A DNA stretch of 64,000 nucleotides from Begonia masoniana. Lineage: Eukaryota; Streptophyta; Magnoliopsida; Cucurbitales; Begoniaceae. The translations under genes were made by a program, and so were the position numbers. The stretch spans positions 21,037,053 through 21,101,052 of the forward strand of contig CM039506.1 of the NCBI GenBank assembly GCA_022432975.1, read 5' to 3'. The notes under the pieces were generated by a model. It searched no databases. It was not told the DNA's origin and worked only from the letters and a program-made list of their open reading frames with translations. Within the stretch, counting starts at the first letter, position 1. The number at the start of each line of letters is the position of its first letter. Positions 45,224 through 58,397 of the stretch are shown in pieces.

Positions 45224-48200
45224 CGCAACTTATTACGAATTGAGCTAAAACGAGCAAAGTTGTTTTGGAATGAGCTCACTGAATCAACTCGATCAGTCTT
45301 GTATAATCTTCATATATTATTTTACTTATATCATATTTATCTGTCATATAGTTTTAATCGAGTGGGTACAGTAACAAATAACGTCAAATTTCTCTCCCGT
45401 AAAGCCAGAGCAAATTTCATTTACATCACTTAAAAAAAAATACTTTTTATCAAACCTATGATATTTGAGTTGAATAAATAAGTTGTTTGAGCGAAAGAAT
45501 CAAACTCTTTCAATCAGAGTGAAGTTGAACCAATAAACCTATTTAATATGGCTCGACTCGAATCCTTAAGCAATTGTTCAGACCTTCACAATAGTTTAAA
45601 CTTTTTAGATTATTGATAGTTTATCATTTTGTCAGTGCACTAGATTTTAATATCGATTCTCCATCTTGTCAAATTATCTTACTAAAAAAAGAAAATATTT
45701 ATTTGTAACTATCAATAAAAAAATTCTGATTTATACATAACAAAAATGCATATAATATATGTAACAAAATTAAATTAACATCAATGTAACGTATTAAAAT
45801 TTTGAAATTATTGGTAATTTATCAACAATTTTTCGACTAAAGTATTTTTTTGGTGGTCGGTTATATTCGTAATATTGTACAAATATAAATGGAAAATGGG
45901 TTGATTTCTTTCCCCATTTTTCCTTATAATTTGTTTGAGTGGGCTCTCCATTGAAATCCATAATGGAAAGGAGTGGACGATGCCTATTTCTCATCACCAT
46001 GTTCTTAACATGGGTTACAAATTTTGACATTTAAAAGCATGCACATCTCCATGACTTGTGGTGAAAATAGTAATGCTTTTATGATGAAAATTGATAAATT
46101 CAATAAAAATACTTTCTTAACGTCCAGAAATTCACTTTTATTTCCTTGGTATGTCGGGTCTTTTCTGTTCAAGTAACACGTAGAAAGAATGATTTATTTT
46201 ATTTGGATACGTAAAATTCTCTTAAAATTATATTAAAAAGAAATTGGAGAAACCATAAGGAGGATAATCGAGTAAATATAAGAGTTACAACTAATAGTAT
46301 TTCGTCCATGTAGGACTTGCAAGAAACAGAAGAATTTAGGGAGATAAAATTAAGGAAATAGAGTAATAATGAGAAATAATGTGTGGTAGCACTATCAATT
46401 CAGTGCATATCTGTCCAATAAAGTAATATTATTTTAAGAATAAAATTTAATTAATGCAAATAATTCATAAAATTGAGACTTGTATAGTTAATTGACAATG
46501 ATGACGGACAATCTTTCAAACAAACAAGAACACGGTGAATTGATTGGTAGAATAATTTTACTCATTCATCTAAAACAAGTATTTATCCAACCAAATACCA
46601 AAGTAAATCTACTAAAATATGGTTTACTATCTTCGCTTGATCATCTGACCGTCAATAACGATAAAAAGAGTACGAAAATTTGTCTACGATGAGTCATGTG
46701 ATGTGTCAATTAAGTCCATCACTAGGTCCAAGACAAAAGAGACGCACTAATCTTCATTGTATATTGTATTTTGTATTTTGTAAGTGAAAAAAATAAAAAG
46801 TTAGGAGACAATCAAAAACCAAAATCAAATGATGGATTAAGTCACCAACAATTAGAGCATCAAGATCACATTAAAAAGATGAATAGAAGCCAATTTGAGA
46901 TATGCAATTGGAGAAACAAGTATTCCCATGGCATTTTACTACGACTGTCCTCGGGTAGGAGAATTGAGATTGATCAAGAGTCGAAACCTTATTCTGTGTC
47001 CTATGCTGGTTAAAATATGTTTTATTTATGTTTTTCACTTACGTACGGAATTGTCATTGATGAAGCAATGACAAACATTTAGTCTAGGGTTTGTGGAGGG
47101 AAAAGACATTCTTCAAATTTTAGAAAAATGAGAGAGGGGCATCTGGGGGAAACCATTGTCTGTGAAGGTTCCTGGGATGGAGATCGCATCTTCATTTATT
47201 TTAGTCAATTCTTCTGGCAATTTCATCATGAAAAAAAAAAGAGATTAATCTATTTCATCAGTTATTCGTCATTAATTGTTCGGATTAAGATGGAGCCTTC
47301 AATCTCCAATTTGGTGGAGAGACATGAACAAGATGTCATATTGTCGTTGAAGATAGATACTAATGGTTTTTTTGAAGATTATTTCATATTTTCGATTGAT
47401 TGCAATTGCTGCACAAAGTTTTTTTTTTTTTTTTTACTTACAAAAGTCATGATATTTGCCATTAAAACTATTGTTGATCTTTATTCTTAAAAGCCATATA
47501 CAATGTCTGGTTAAGTAGACCTAGATCATGACTGGATTTGATGGTCAAACTTATATATCAACTTGATTGGAGGGTCTTAACTTAGGGTTATGATCTTTGA
47601 ACCATGTCGTGGGTGACTATTGTCAATTTTAGTGTTGGTTGTTATTCAAGTTTTGAGTTTACACTTCATTTTCTGCATCGCCATGCTATATCGACCAACA
47701 CATTCGCGTTGGGAGAAATAATGAGGCGATAAAAAAATGATGGCAGATTCTACTAAGAAAATGCCATAAATATTTTTTCACACTGTTATAATATAACGGT
47801 CATGAAATAATAAAAATAATATACAAAATAAACACATAGAATTTTTACTTAAAAATCTAAATTGAGAAAAAATCACAAGGACCAAATCTTACAATGAAAA
47901 ATAAAATTTATAATATTTATTTAGAAACTAAATATCCAACAAACTACTCACCGAGAGAAATTCATAATTTTTAGAATTCACAATGTATACAAAAGCACCT
48001 AATCTATTTTTTACTCACGCTCTTTCTTTTCTCCCCTACAAAATTGCTATCTATTTTTTCTCCTTTTTGCACTATTTTCTTGAGAGAATTTTTGGATATT
48101 GAGATCTTCGTCAAGAGCACCATTTTATAGGAAAACTTTGCCACAAAATGACAAAAAACATAGTTTAGGCATCATGGAGATAGGACACCTAAAGTTGATC

Positions 48201-48443
48201 TTTTTTTATTGAAAAATTCTTCTTATTTATTGTGGTGGGACTCTCATCATTAAGGAGGTTCATTTATCAACAAATCTCCTCATCTCGATTTATGATGAGG
48301 CATGTAGTAGTCTAGCTGAGCTTCAACAAAATTCATGCTTATTTCATTTGAAGATGTTGGTCATCATGTTTGAGTCATTTTCATCCATGTGAACTTTCTC
48401 AAGATGTACTTGTTTTGTATCTAACATAACTCTACTTGAATTG
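45224..48443. other. AT-rich intergenic DNA, no gene recognised
   Basis: Short open frames (for example 46771-47013 and 47128-47490) have no recognisable family, no neighbouring splice logic and AT-driven composition. No TSD-bounded element was found. Confidence 0.5.
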
Positions 48444-49859
48444 TCATGATACAACTCTCCCTCCAAATGTAATCAAATATTTTGACGTTGATCTTCTAAA
48501 GTGGACATCTCCAGCCATGTTTGAATTAGTATAGCCTAACAAAAACTCTTCACTTTCAAAATACAAGCTAAATTCATAAGTACCTCTAACATATTTAAGA
48601 ATCAACTTCACAACATTCCAATGTTCCTTGTTTAGATCTAATAGAAATCTATTGAATACTTCATTAGCATGTGAAATATCATGTCTCATAGAAATTATGA
48701 TATACATTAAACTGTCAATTGTTGAGACATGTGGAATTCTCTGAATTTTTTTATTTTATTCTTTAGTAGGACTTTGTTCAGATGTAAGTTTGAAGTGATG
48801 AACAAATGGAGTAATGATCAATTTTGCCTTATCCATATAGAGTTGGTTGAGAACTTTTTTGACGTATTTCTTACGTGATAACCATAATTTTTCTTTTTTC
48901 CTATTATGAGTGATACTCATGGCAAATATCTATTTCACATTCATTAATCTTTCATGGCAAAAAACTTACAAAGTTCTTTCTTTAACTTAGTAATCTCTTC
49001 TTTATCTGGGTCGACAACCAATATGTTATCAATATAAAGTAAGAGGATAATGAGTTTACCATTTGTGAATCTTTTCACCAATACACAATGGTTTGAAAAT
49101 TTTTTTCTGTACCTTTGATTGACCATGAAGGAATTACACTTCTTTTATCATTGTTGTGGGGCATGTTTTAATTCATAATGGCTTTTATTCAATCTACATA
49201 ACAAAAGTTTATTTATTTTGACAACGAATCATTCTAGTTGTTCTATGCAGATCAGCTTTTCTAGTTCACCATCTAGAAAGACAGTCTTCATATCAAGTTG
49301 CTTGATTTTTAAGCTTAGACTTGAACCTAATCTAAGTACGACTTGTATGACTGACATTTTCACAAGAAGTAGACATTTTCTAAAGCTCTATCTCATTCAT
49401 CAGACTAAAGTCTTTCACAACCAATTGTGTCTTTTGCATTACTCTTTAGATTTGTGTATGTTTACCCATTTGTTCTTTAGTGTCTTTCTTCTCTTTGGAA
49501 ATGAACCAACTCATAGGTGTGGTTCTGTTGCACGATTTCATCTCATCTTGCATATCATCCAATTAGTTTTTCTCGTGTAATGTTCCATAGCTTTCTCATA
49601 GCACTCGACTAATCTCCATCAGTGATTATTACTTACTCATGAATAAAGTATCTTTTTCATGGTTGACGATGTCTTGTTAACTTTTTTAACTCCAATTTTA
49701 CAATTGAGTGAGGAGAAGTCTTTGTTTGTCCTTGCATCAACTGCTTGATCACCAAATCCTCCAATATCTCCCCTTCAAAAGTGAATTTTACTATATCAAC
49801 TCTTACTGGATGCTCATAAGTGATATTCATATATTTTTTCGTGTCTTCAATGGTCTTAT
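48444..49859 (-). pseudogene. Decayed Ty1/Copia pol fragment (RT-RNase H)
   Basis: Minus-strand similarity in several broken frames: SSLSLKIKQLDMKTVFLDGE (near 49260-49310, the MDVKTAFLHG motif), NHCVLVKRFTNGKLIILLLYIDN (49095-49020, YVDD region changed to YIDN), KELCKFFAMKD, then an RNase H-proximal part, RHDISHANEVFNRFLLDLNK...YVRGT...GYTNSNMAGD (48707-48444). Upstream parts to 49859 are badly degraded. It is a different Copia lineage from the one in the kinase intron. The LTR at 49860 is inserted at its edge. Confidence 0.8.
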
Positions 49860-52205
49860 TGTAACGAACTCCTTCCTCCCCAGTAAGATATTGTCTGCTT
49901 TGGGCAACTCTCGGTCCTCAAGAATTTGTTTTCTACGAGGACTTCCTAGTTGATCACCCAACATGGTACTGCTCTTGCCGGAGCACTCTTAAATACGGAG
50001 TTCTTATGAGATCCGTTGCCAATTTTGCTCTGAAAATGTGTCTTACTATCTTAGGAGGGTTTCTTTACATATGTTTCATCCAAGCGATGTAGGATTGCGG
50101 CCACAGCCATCACAAAGGGGCGATCGATTGCCAAAATTCCAAATGGGAGGCGATCGATCGGTTGACGAATGGAGAAAGAACGAGTTCGACAGTGTAGGTA
50201 TCGATCGATCGCCCCTTGGCAGGCAATTGATTGCCCCTTATGTATACATGAGGGGTTCGACATTTAATAAGAGCCGATCGATCAGCTGAGGATAGCCGAT
50301 CGATCGCCCCTGTTAAATTGAAACGTATAAAATTGATTTTTTTTTAGATTAAAATTTTATTAATTACGAAAATTTGATTAAGGTTAAATTAATTGGGTTA
50401 GATTAAAATTTAAGAAGGATTAAAGGTTATTAAGTTGGGTTTATCGTAAATATTCAAAGCACTAAGGGTAAAATGGTTTTTTATTATGGTAAACCATTAT
50501 TACAAAAGATGAGAGGTGGCATTCATCTAGTGTTTTCATGTTGAAAAGTTGATGAGAGAGAGAGAGAGAAGAGAGAAATTCCAGAGACGAGACAGGGGGG
50601 AAAACCGTGAGGAAAGCGAGAGGAAAAGGAGTGGTAGATGTGCGAATCATCGATCCGTCCTTTAGGAAAAGTTGTTCAGCGTGCCGAGAGGAGCGTTTTG
50701 GCGTAGAAATCGTTGGGGTCAGTGAAGATTTCGAGAAAAGAGATGGAACCGACATACGGTAAATATCTCTAACGATTAGAATAGCTAGTTTAGACTTTAT
50801 TACCTTGATAAGTGGAGATAGTTTTAGTTACTGTCTTGGATCTAGATACGATAGAATTGATTGAAGTGAAATTGGATGTTGAAGTGAGGAATTTCATATT
50901 GTTTTTATTTAAATTGATAATGAATTATGAAAATAGTTTATTTCAAATATTTTATTGAAATGAGTTGAAACGATAACTTGTGTTGAATTGAGCATATTTG
51001 GTTTTCAAAACCATTACATTGAGTTGAACCCATTGATTTCAAATAACATTGCATGGGTTGTGTTGTTTTAAAAATACATGACACATACTTTATAACTGTT
51101 TTAGAACATGCATTTAGGAAGCAGGAAGAATGAAAGGGTGGTAACATAAGAACCCACTGAGCTGATTTCGCCTCTTCGTGTATGATAGTATGACTATGAA
51201 AATACTGAGAGATTAACTGTATATCTTCCATGGGTTGAAAATCCCTAAACCTCACAGAAAAACAATGTATGATTCCTACAGCCCTACCGGTGAAAGCCCG
51301 GGAACGTGTAGGTGTGTGATGGTCATATGAATCAATTAGAGTAGATTGCATTTTTTTACATATCAATGTGAATGTTAAAAACTGTTGTTTTGGAAATATG
51401 ATAGAAGGAAAAATAGTTTTAAATCCTGCATCATTATTTTAATTGCATCGGATTTATTTAATTGCTGAGAATGGTTTTTAAACTGTGGTTAGATAGTTTT
51501 GAATCATGCATATTTATTTAAATGCATTGGATTTATCTATTTGTTGAAAACGATTTTAAAACGTGGTTGATGAATTTTAAACGATTCGAATTACGGAGCT
51601 ACATGTATTTTTATATAAATGTCATGAATTTCAAATAAAAAACATTTTGATTTAAGATGATTTCAAAATAATTATGATTAGGTGAAGGATGGCGTATGAG
51701 CCTGGATAGTGTAGATAGGGTTTGGGCTAACTATTTTAGTCGTTAGATTTATTTGCTGGGTCGATGACTCATTATGTGGATTATCTTTATTTTTCGGATA
51801 GCGAGGACGTTCACTCTTATGGAGAAACCAAGGCAAGGTACAGTGTACAAAGAGGTATAAGACTTTTGGGTTGTAAAGTCACATGTCGTGACTGACTTGT
51901 GTATTTATTTTGTTTAGTTTCTGCATGAGTATTTTGATGATGAGATTGATGTGACTGGATGAGGTTGATGCGAGTATTGTGATGATGTGGATATTTCAAT
52001 TTATGAAATATATATCTTTTGGTTGGGTTAAATTGATGTTGATGATATTCTAATTCGGGATGCTAGGTAGGATTGTGTATGAATTTTTCCACTTAGGAAA
52101 CGTTTGTTAGTTGACCAAGTCGTCGTCGTTGTCGTGGTTCGAATTTCCCACCTCGGGAATTCTAATCTGTCGAGATCTGGTTCGGAGAGGAATTGGGCCC
52201 TGACA
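49860..52205. mobile_element. Chimeric solo LTR with Cassandra-like 5S head, TSD CTTAT
   Basis: Ends are TGTAACGAACTCC...GGGCCCTGACA, flanked by CTTAT at 49855-49859 and 52206-52210. The first ~235 bp match a Cassandra LTR (CAGTAAGATATTGTCTGC; 5S-derived block about 49937-50018). Then follows a GATCGATC hairpin block (50115-50310). From about 50450 the order of landmarks (AAGGGTAAAATGG, GA-rich leader, TACGGTAAAT, ACTGAGCT, GGTGAAGG) resembles Gypsy LTRs read in plus sense. Orientation of the whole is unresolved. Two independent insertions and a chance TSD cannot be excluded. Confidence 0.6.
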
Positions 52206-52210
52206 CTTAT

Positions 52211-53709
52211 ATTTAAAAAAGACAGTATTTTGGCTTTTGACAATATTCTTGTCAACCGAATCTCAAGGTGACATGACCCAAGGACAAGTCGTTGCAAAAA
52301 CGCCAAGTCAAGCAATCCAATTTCGAGAAAGGAAACCAGATCACTCAGCCCAAGGCTAGGTTTGCAACGAAAGTCTTTAAATTAAGCACATAAACAAGCC
52401 CACATAATGAAATTTCATACAGATAGTGCAATAAAATAGGTACTTAACAATATTCAATCGTGCAAAAAAGTAAAAAGTTTCAATCCACCAATTAAGTTTA
52501 CAATTCCAAATTCAACAAACTAAATTCAATCCACCAATTAAGTTTACAATTCCAAATTTAACAAACTAAATTCTTATCAAGGAAACACAAATAAAGTTAT
52601 AATAGGAAAAAAACACTAGTGGTTTCTCTCAGATCTCCACTGAAGCTATCTATTCTTCTCTCTACCTGGATTGGAAGGGCGTCGTTTGGGTGAGTGACTA
52701 ACTCCGTAGAAATGTCATACCTAATGCATCTTGTTTTACAAATGAGTTTTTATCTTTCTTTCAAAATGTGATTTCATTTCAAAATTATGCATGAGTTTAT
52801 AAAAAGGTTAAATAAACCTCTTTTCTTCTTTTTAACAAAACCGACGCTACGAGCCTTTAGTGATGTAGTTATAAAACCCTATCACATTCATAGGTGGCTA
52901 TACATTGAAAATAACCTTAACCGTTTTGCACAGAAAACATTTTTAGTGAAAAAGAAAGGTCACACATGGACCCCTCTAGCACATGACAATGATCGGAAGA
53001 CCCAACAATGTCTTATGAGGCTAGAGAAAACTGTGACAGCATCAATCAGCCGCGACATCAACTCGAACAATCGACACCCTAATTAGGTTTAGAGATTTAA
53101 AACCCAAGGAGCGTGTCATAACTGCCGTACTACCAACTTTTCATACGTGCAAACAATACTACCCTCACACAACAGAAGGTATAACATGATAGCCTCGTGA
53201 TGCTTTAACGCTAAAACTGCCTAAAACATCAAGAGGATTCATCTTCTCAACATGCCATAACAAAATCACAATAATGTATACTAAAAATAAATATGAGGAA
53301 AATCATACACGTATATTTATAAAACTGACGTGTTGGCAACCAGACTTCGTCATACTTTTACAGATGACAACTCACTAAAATAATAGTTTTCAAAAAAATA
53401 TACAATGCAATCCAGAAAGCATAAAATCCCTATAGTGCCTTAGTGACGAAATTTACCCAAAACTAAGTTTGTGCAGTCGACATTTATAAGTCGGGGTCGA
53501 CCCATCGGTTGACACTTCGAACACTCGGGTTTGGATATGCAGTTGACACTTCATCCTATCGGTCGACAATCCATACCTCTCGGGTTTCAACCCGAAATAC
53601 TCTTGCTCGACACTTCCTCCTAGAGATGACAAACAAGTTAGCCGAGCCGAGTTAAGCCTGAAAAAATCTGGCTTACCGAGCCTAGCGAGTTAAACGAGCC
53701 GAGCCTAAC
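52211..53709. repeat. Degraded repeat region with a 47-bp duplication and GTCGAC block
   Basis: A direct tandem duplication of about 47 bp (CAATCCACCAATTAAGTTTA...) lies at 52483-52576. At 53475-53615 GTCGAC/GTTGAC motifs recur (GGGGTCGAC, CGGTCGAC, GCTCGACACTTCC), resembling the block in the Tekay LTR at 54560-54793. It is probably old LTR sequence; no ends could be set. Confidence 0.45.
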
Positions 53710-54180
53710 TGTCACGACCCGGGAGGGAGACTAACAGAAATGTCAGGCTAAACGATCAACCTCGAGAGTGGGCCTAACACTAACGAATCAAATGTACATA
53801 AATATTTTTAAATTATATAAATGTAATGTATATTTCTATAAAATTTAATTATTAAAATTATAATAATCATTTATCATTATAATGTCAAAATATAATAGTT
53901 AATTGTTTAGTTAGCAAATTTTTTTATTATTGATAATATATAAAATAATATGTATTTATGAAAAAAATTATTTGAGATGATACAATAAAAAGTATCACAA
54001 ATTATATTAATACTAACTAGTTTGAGACCTATTTAATTGTCAATCATTTGCAATTAAGGTGATAAACGAGCTGACTGAGCCGAGCTAATCTTAAAATAGT
54101 CTAGCTCATCGAGCCTAACGAGTTAAACAAGTCGAGCCTAACGAGCCCAACAAGCCAAGCCTAAACAACAAGCCTAAAAA
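53622..54180. repeat. Two ~90-bp direct repeats of GAGCCGAGCC motifs around an AT-rich insert
   Basis: The segment at 53622-53709 (GATGACAAACAAGTTAGCCG ... GAGCCTAAC) and the one at 54054-54150 (GGTGATAAACGAGCTGACTG ... GAGCCTAAC) align in the same direction. Between them, at 53710, TGTCACGACCCGGGAGG looks like an LTR terminus (compare 12012), but no matching right end or TSD is evident. Such motifs are common near hAT-type termini. Confidence 0.5.
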
Positions 54181-54255
54181 AAAATTCAGCCCAAGGCAGC
54201 TCACGAGACAAAGTTAAACGAATCAAGCTAGTTATAATACCGAGCCGGCCGAGCG

Positions 54256-56874
54256 TGTAACGCCCCCAAATTTATCCACAAACTTGGGTCGTTAATTTGC
54301 TCGCTCTTACAACTCATTAAACGATAACTAAATAATTTTTCAATAAAATTTCGACTCAGTTTTCTAGTTTTTCAAACACTCGAAAATATGTGGAAAACGT
54401 TCATAAAATACGTATAAAAGGTGTCGAAAAAGATCAGGTTAACACGTATTTTAAAAACAAAAATTCAAAAAATTTTCAAGTTGAGCCACAAAGGGCGCCG
54501 CGCGGGCGCACTCAATGTGCGCGTCGCCTAGGCAGCGCGCCTCGCTGGTCGATACCCACAAGCAGGGGTTGACACTTCATTCTTCTCGGGTTGCATCTCT
54601 TTACAATTTCGGTCGACACCTGGTAAAAGCGGTCGACACCTTGCTCAGTTGACACACTCAAGGGTTGACACCCACAGGCAGGGGTCGACACTTCATTCTT
54701 CTCGGGTTGCATCTCTTTGCAAGTTCGGTCGACACCTGCTAAAAGGGGTCGACAGCTTGCTCAGTTGACACACTTAAGGGTCGACACCTTCGACCCTTTT
54801 TCCACTTTTCTTCATTCTTCTTCACTTCTCACCCCTACATTTCAACTAAAAACATAATCAAACCATCTTTCAATATTTTCTACCCCTCGACGCGTTAAAA
54901 CCCCGAAAACACGACTCGAAAATGTAAACAGAAGCGTAAAAGTTTGTGAAAATAAACATTGTTTCTTGCATAAAAATCCGAGTAGTATAACGTTAAATTG
55001 TTTAAAAACCAAAACCTGAAAACAACCATTTATACATCAAATCCAAAACACACACCAAAAGAGTTACAAATCCCCTACATATACAAAACTAACATCTCAA
55101 CAAAAGAACTACCAACCATCACACTTCCCTTCCATGGTCAAGACGCCCCAACAAAATTGCCCGCACCGGCATGCAAAATGCGTCTCCAACTACATCCTAC
55201 TCCTGGCCTCCCTCATATAGCTCAAATATTTAGCAAGTAGGGAATAATGAATTTAAAACAATGCATACTCAACCCCTAACACATGCGGTTTCTACACGCA
55301 CTGTTGTTCTCGTTTCGTTTTCATTTCATTAATCTTTTACTTAGCCGTGTGGATCAAGTAGGCACTCATCCTATAATCGTCTAGGACGGTCACACCTTGA
55401 CCTAGCAGAGCAAGATCAGAGGCACACATCTGGGCCTTGCCCATTGGACGGCCATACACGATCTCTTCCCACATCGATCATAGAACCCTCTAGTGCTTTC
55501 TCTCGCACGTTAACGATGAAACGTTCATACTCACGACACATTACGTATTTTCAGCGGTGCATCTCTCATAGAGTTCCTCTCGAGTGCTACACACCAGTAC
55601 CATAACGCGACAAGGCGACTCCACTCGAGACCACATTATGTTTCTTCTTCTCTTTTTACGTTTCATTCTCACATTTCACAACATGCTTAAAAACTCATTT
55701 TTTCGTGGTTCGAAAACTATGATGCATGCCAACATAAATGCTCAACCACAAAACAAAACAACAACGAAACAATCAAACAATCTCTACCGTTCAATGGTGT
55801 AGGCCCGAAGGTAAAATCGCACACAACCACTACTTACCTGGATCTCTGTACGTATTCGCTCGTGTCCGCTCGCTCTGTTGGTCCAATTGCTCGCTCGTTA
55901 ACCTAGCATATTAAGAGAAAAATCACTTAGTGATCACACAACTAAGTCTAAGGGATATCTACCATAACTTTAACAACAACTAAACTAACATGAAAGTACC
56001 AAACCCCAAAATCCCGAAACTCCCCCTTTTTCCTTGCCCCATTTTCATTTGGCCATAACTTACTCATTTTTCATCGGATTTAAATGCTCCAATACATTAT
56101 GTAAACCTTTACCTCTCTACTATCCAATGCATCAATCCATTTTACAAAATCAAATAGCATGGCCGATAAGATTCTGTACTAAACAGAATCGGTTGTCTTT
56201 GCTTCACAATCGATTTTCCACAAAATCAACCAGACCTCTAATCTATCTATTCTATCAACCTAAACCACCCTATCTAAGGTGTAAAACTCTAAAATAACAA
56301 GAAAATCCATCAAAGAAATGGAATTTTTGGAGCTCCCACTTAGGGTTTCCTAATCTCCACCAAAACTCACCCAAAACTCACTCAAAACACCCAAAACCTC
56401 CACTAATATGCATAGATTACAAAACCCCACCATAAACTTACCTTAATCCTTGCTAAAGCTTGAAGATTGGAAGAGGGAGAGCTCCTCTAATGGCTGCCCA
56501 AAAATCGTGGGAAATGGGAGGGAGGAAGACAACTTTTTGTCTTTTTACCCTTAGCCTTCAAATCTTTAAATCTCCACTTTTTCCTCTTTAAAATTTTACC
56601 ACAAAACTAATTAAAATGGTAAAATCAACCTTCCTCCTCACCTTTACTCTTTTCCACATTGAAGACTTCTCATTTTTTCTTCTTCTAATCTTTCATTTCC
56701 TTTACGTTTAATTCAAACAAGAATAACCCTAAACCACTCTAACTCTAGAGTTTTCTCTCCAACCTTCACTTTCTAACTCATATACTTAGCATAACTCTAG
56801 GATTAATATTAAGCTCTCATAACATAATTAAATATAAAGCAACTCCCCTTAGAGGAAAATTCTCGGGTGTTACA
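54256..56874 (-). repeat. 3' LTR of the Tekay element
   Basis: Length is 2619 bp. In sense, leader donor TTAAG|GTAAGTTT near 56444. A mini-exon of about 65 nt runs from TGCTAG|GTTAACGAGC (about 55903) to GATCCAG|GTAAGTAG (about 55838). The donor-side arm CCTACACCATTGAACGG is at 55786-55802 (complement). The expected acceptor arm near 55225 is missing or altered, so this copy may have lost the structure. A 117-bp tandem duplication with GGTCGACACC motifs lies at 54560-54793 and CG-rich foldbacks at 54495-54545. Confidence 0.88.
54560..54793. repeat. Two tandem copies of a ~117-bp unit with GTCGAC motifs
   Basis: CCACA(A/G)GCAGGGGT-GACACTTCATTC begins each copy (about 54556 and 54674). Each contains CGGTCGACACC and ends at a CAGTTGACACACT(C/T)AAGG. 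It occupies the place taken by GATCGATC hairpin clusters in other LTRs. Confidence 0.85.
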
Positions 56875-58397
56875 ATCCACCCTCCTTAAAAAAATTTTGT
56901 CCTCAAAATTTGCGTACCTGAAAAGCTCAAGATAGCGATCTATCGTATCTTGCTGCCTTTCCCACGTCGCCTCCTCTATATTGTGGTTACGCCATAACAT
57001 CTTCACCAATAGAATCTCTTTGTTGCGTAATATCTTCACCGTATAATCCAAGATCTCCACCGGTTTCTCTTCGTATATCAACGCTGGTTGTACCTCAATA
57101 TCCTGCTGCACCACGACGTGTGATGGATCTCTGATGCACTTCCTCAGCATTGAGACATGGAAGACATTGTGAACTCCTTCCATAGAAGTTGACAGCTCCA
57201 ATTGGTACGCTGTTCTTCCAATTCTCTTCGTAATTGGGAATGATCCAACGTATCTCGGGTTCAATTTACCCCTTTTTCCCGAACTTCATCACTCCTTTAA
57301 ACGGTGAAATTTTCAAAAAGACCTCATCTCCCACTTCAAACTTCAACTGTCTCCTCCTTCCATCGGCGTAGCTCTTCTGCCAACTTTGAGCTGTCAATAT
57401 ACGCTGCTGGATAAATTTGATCTTTTCAGTCGTCTGTTGCACGATCTCAGGTCCAATCAAACTGACTTCCCGGACTTCGTCCCAATAGAGAGGTGATCTG
57501 CATTTCCTTCCATATAGAGCCTCGTATGGAGCCATATCTATTGTCATCTAATAGCTGTTGTTGTACGAGAACTCTATTAAAGGCAAATATCTGCTCCACA
57601 AACCCTGAAACTCTAGTACACAGGCTCGAAACATATCCTCTAAAACCTGAATGGTCCGTTCAGATTGTTCGTCCGTTTGAGGATGAAATATTGTACTAAA
57701 ATTCAGCCTTGTCTCCATTGCCTTATGCAGACTCTTCCAGAATTTTGATGTGAATCTCGGGTCTTTGTCCGATACAATAGAAGTCGGTACACCGTGCAAC
57801 CGTAATAGCTTCTGAATATACAGTTCTGCAAACTGATCCATGTTGAATGTCATCTTTACTAGCAGAAAATGAGCTGATTTGGTTAAACGATCCACAATCA
57901 CCCATATACCATCGCATCCCTTCGTCGTCCGGGGTAACCCAACAACAAAGTCCATAGAAATTTGGTCCCACTTCCACTTTGGAACCGGCAATGGTTGCAA
58001 TCTCCCTACAGGTCTCTGATGTTCTGCCTTAATCTGCTGACAGATCAAGCATGTTTCCATATACTTTGCTACAGACTTCTTCATGCTAGGCTACCAGTAT
58101 TGTTGCTTAAGATCTTTATACATTTTGGTGCTACCGGGATGAACTAAAAACCTCGAATAGTGTGCTTCTGATAAAATCTCATTCCAGAGTTGCTCATTAT
58201 TTAGAATATACCATCGATTCCGAAACTTCAGAATTCCATCTTCCGAATAACTGAACTCGGTTCTGTCATCAGACACCATACTCAACTTGAATTCATTGCA
58301 CTCTGGGTCTTCCTGCTGTGCTTTTGTAATCTTTTCAAGAATTGTAGGCTTTAGAGATAGGGCTGATAACACCGTCGTTACATTCAAAACCAGCTTC
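56875..58397 (-). pseudogene. Tekay integrase and C-terminal domain (broken)
   Basis: Zinc-binding HHCC region: HPGSTKMYKDLKQQYW ... CLICQQIKAEHQ (58160-58010). DDE core with MDFVVGLP, SDKDPRFTSKFW and HPQTDEQSERT (57960-57650). Then the APYEALYGRKCRSPLYWDE block (57530-57475) and a C-terminal part, VGSFPITKRIGRTAYQLELS ... EEATWERQQD, of the Del/Tekay chromovirus type. One stop codon (near 57549) and one frameshift (near 57265) break the frame. The upstream part is joined to RNase H across the solo LTR 58403-60975. Confidence 0.88.

Noticed and set aside
46771..47490. Small genes in the AT-rich region upstream of the Copia fragment
   Set aside because: No recognisable domains, no codon bias, no splice context.
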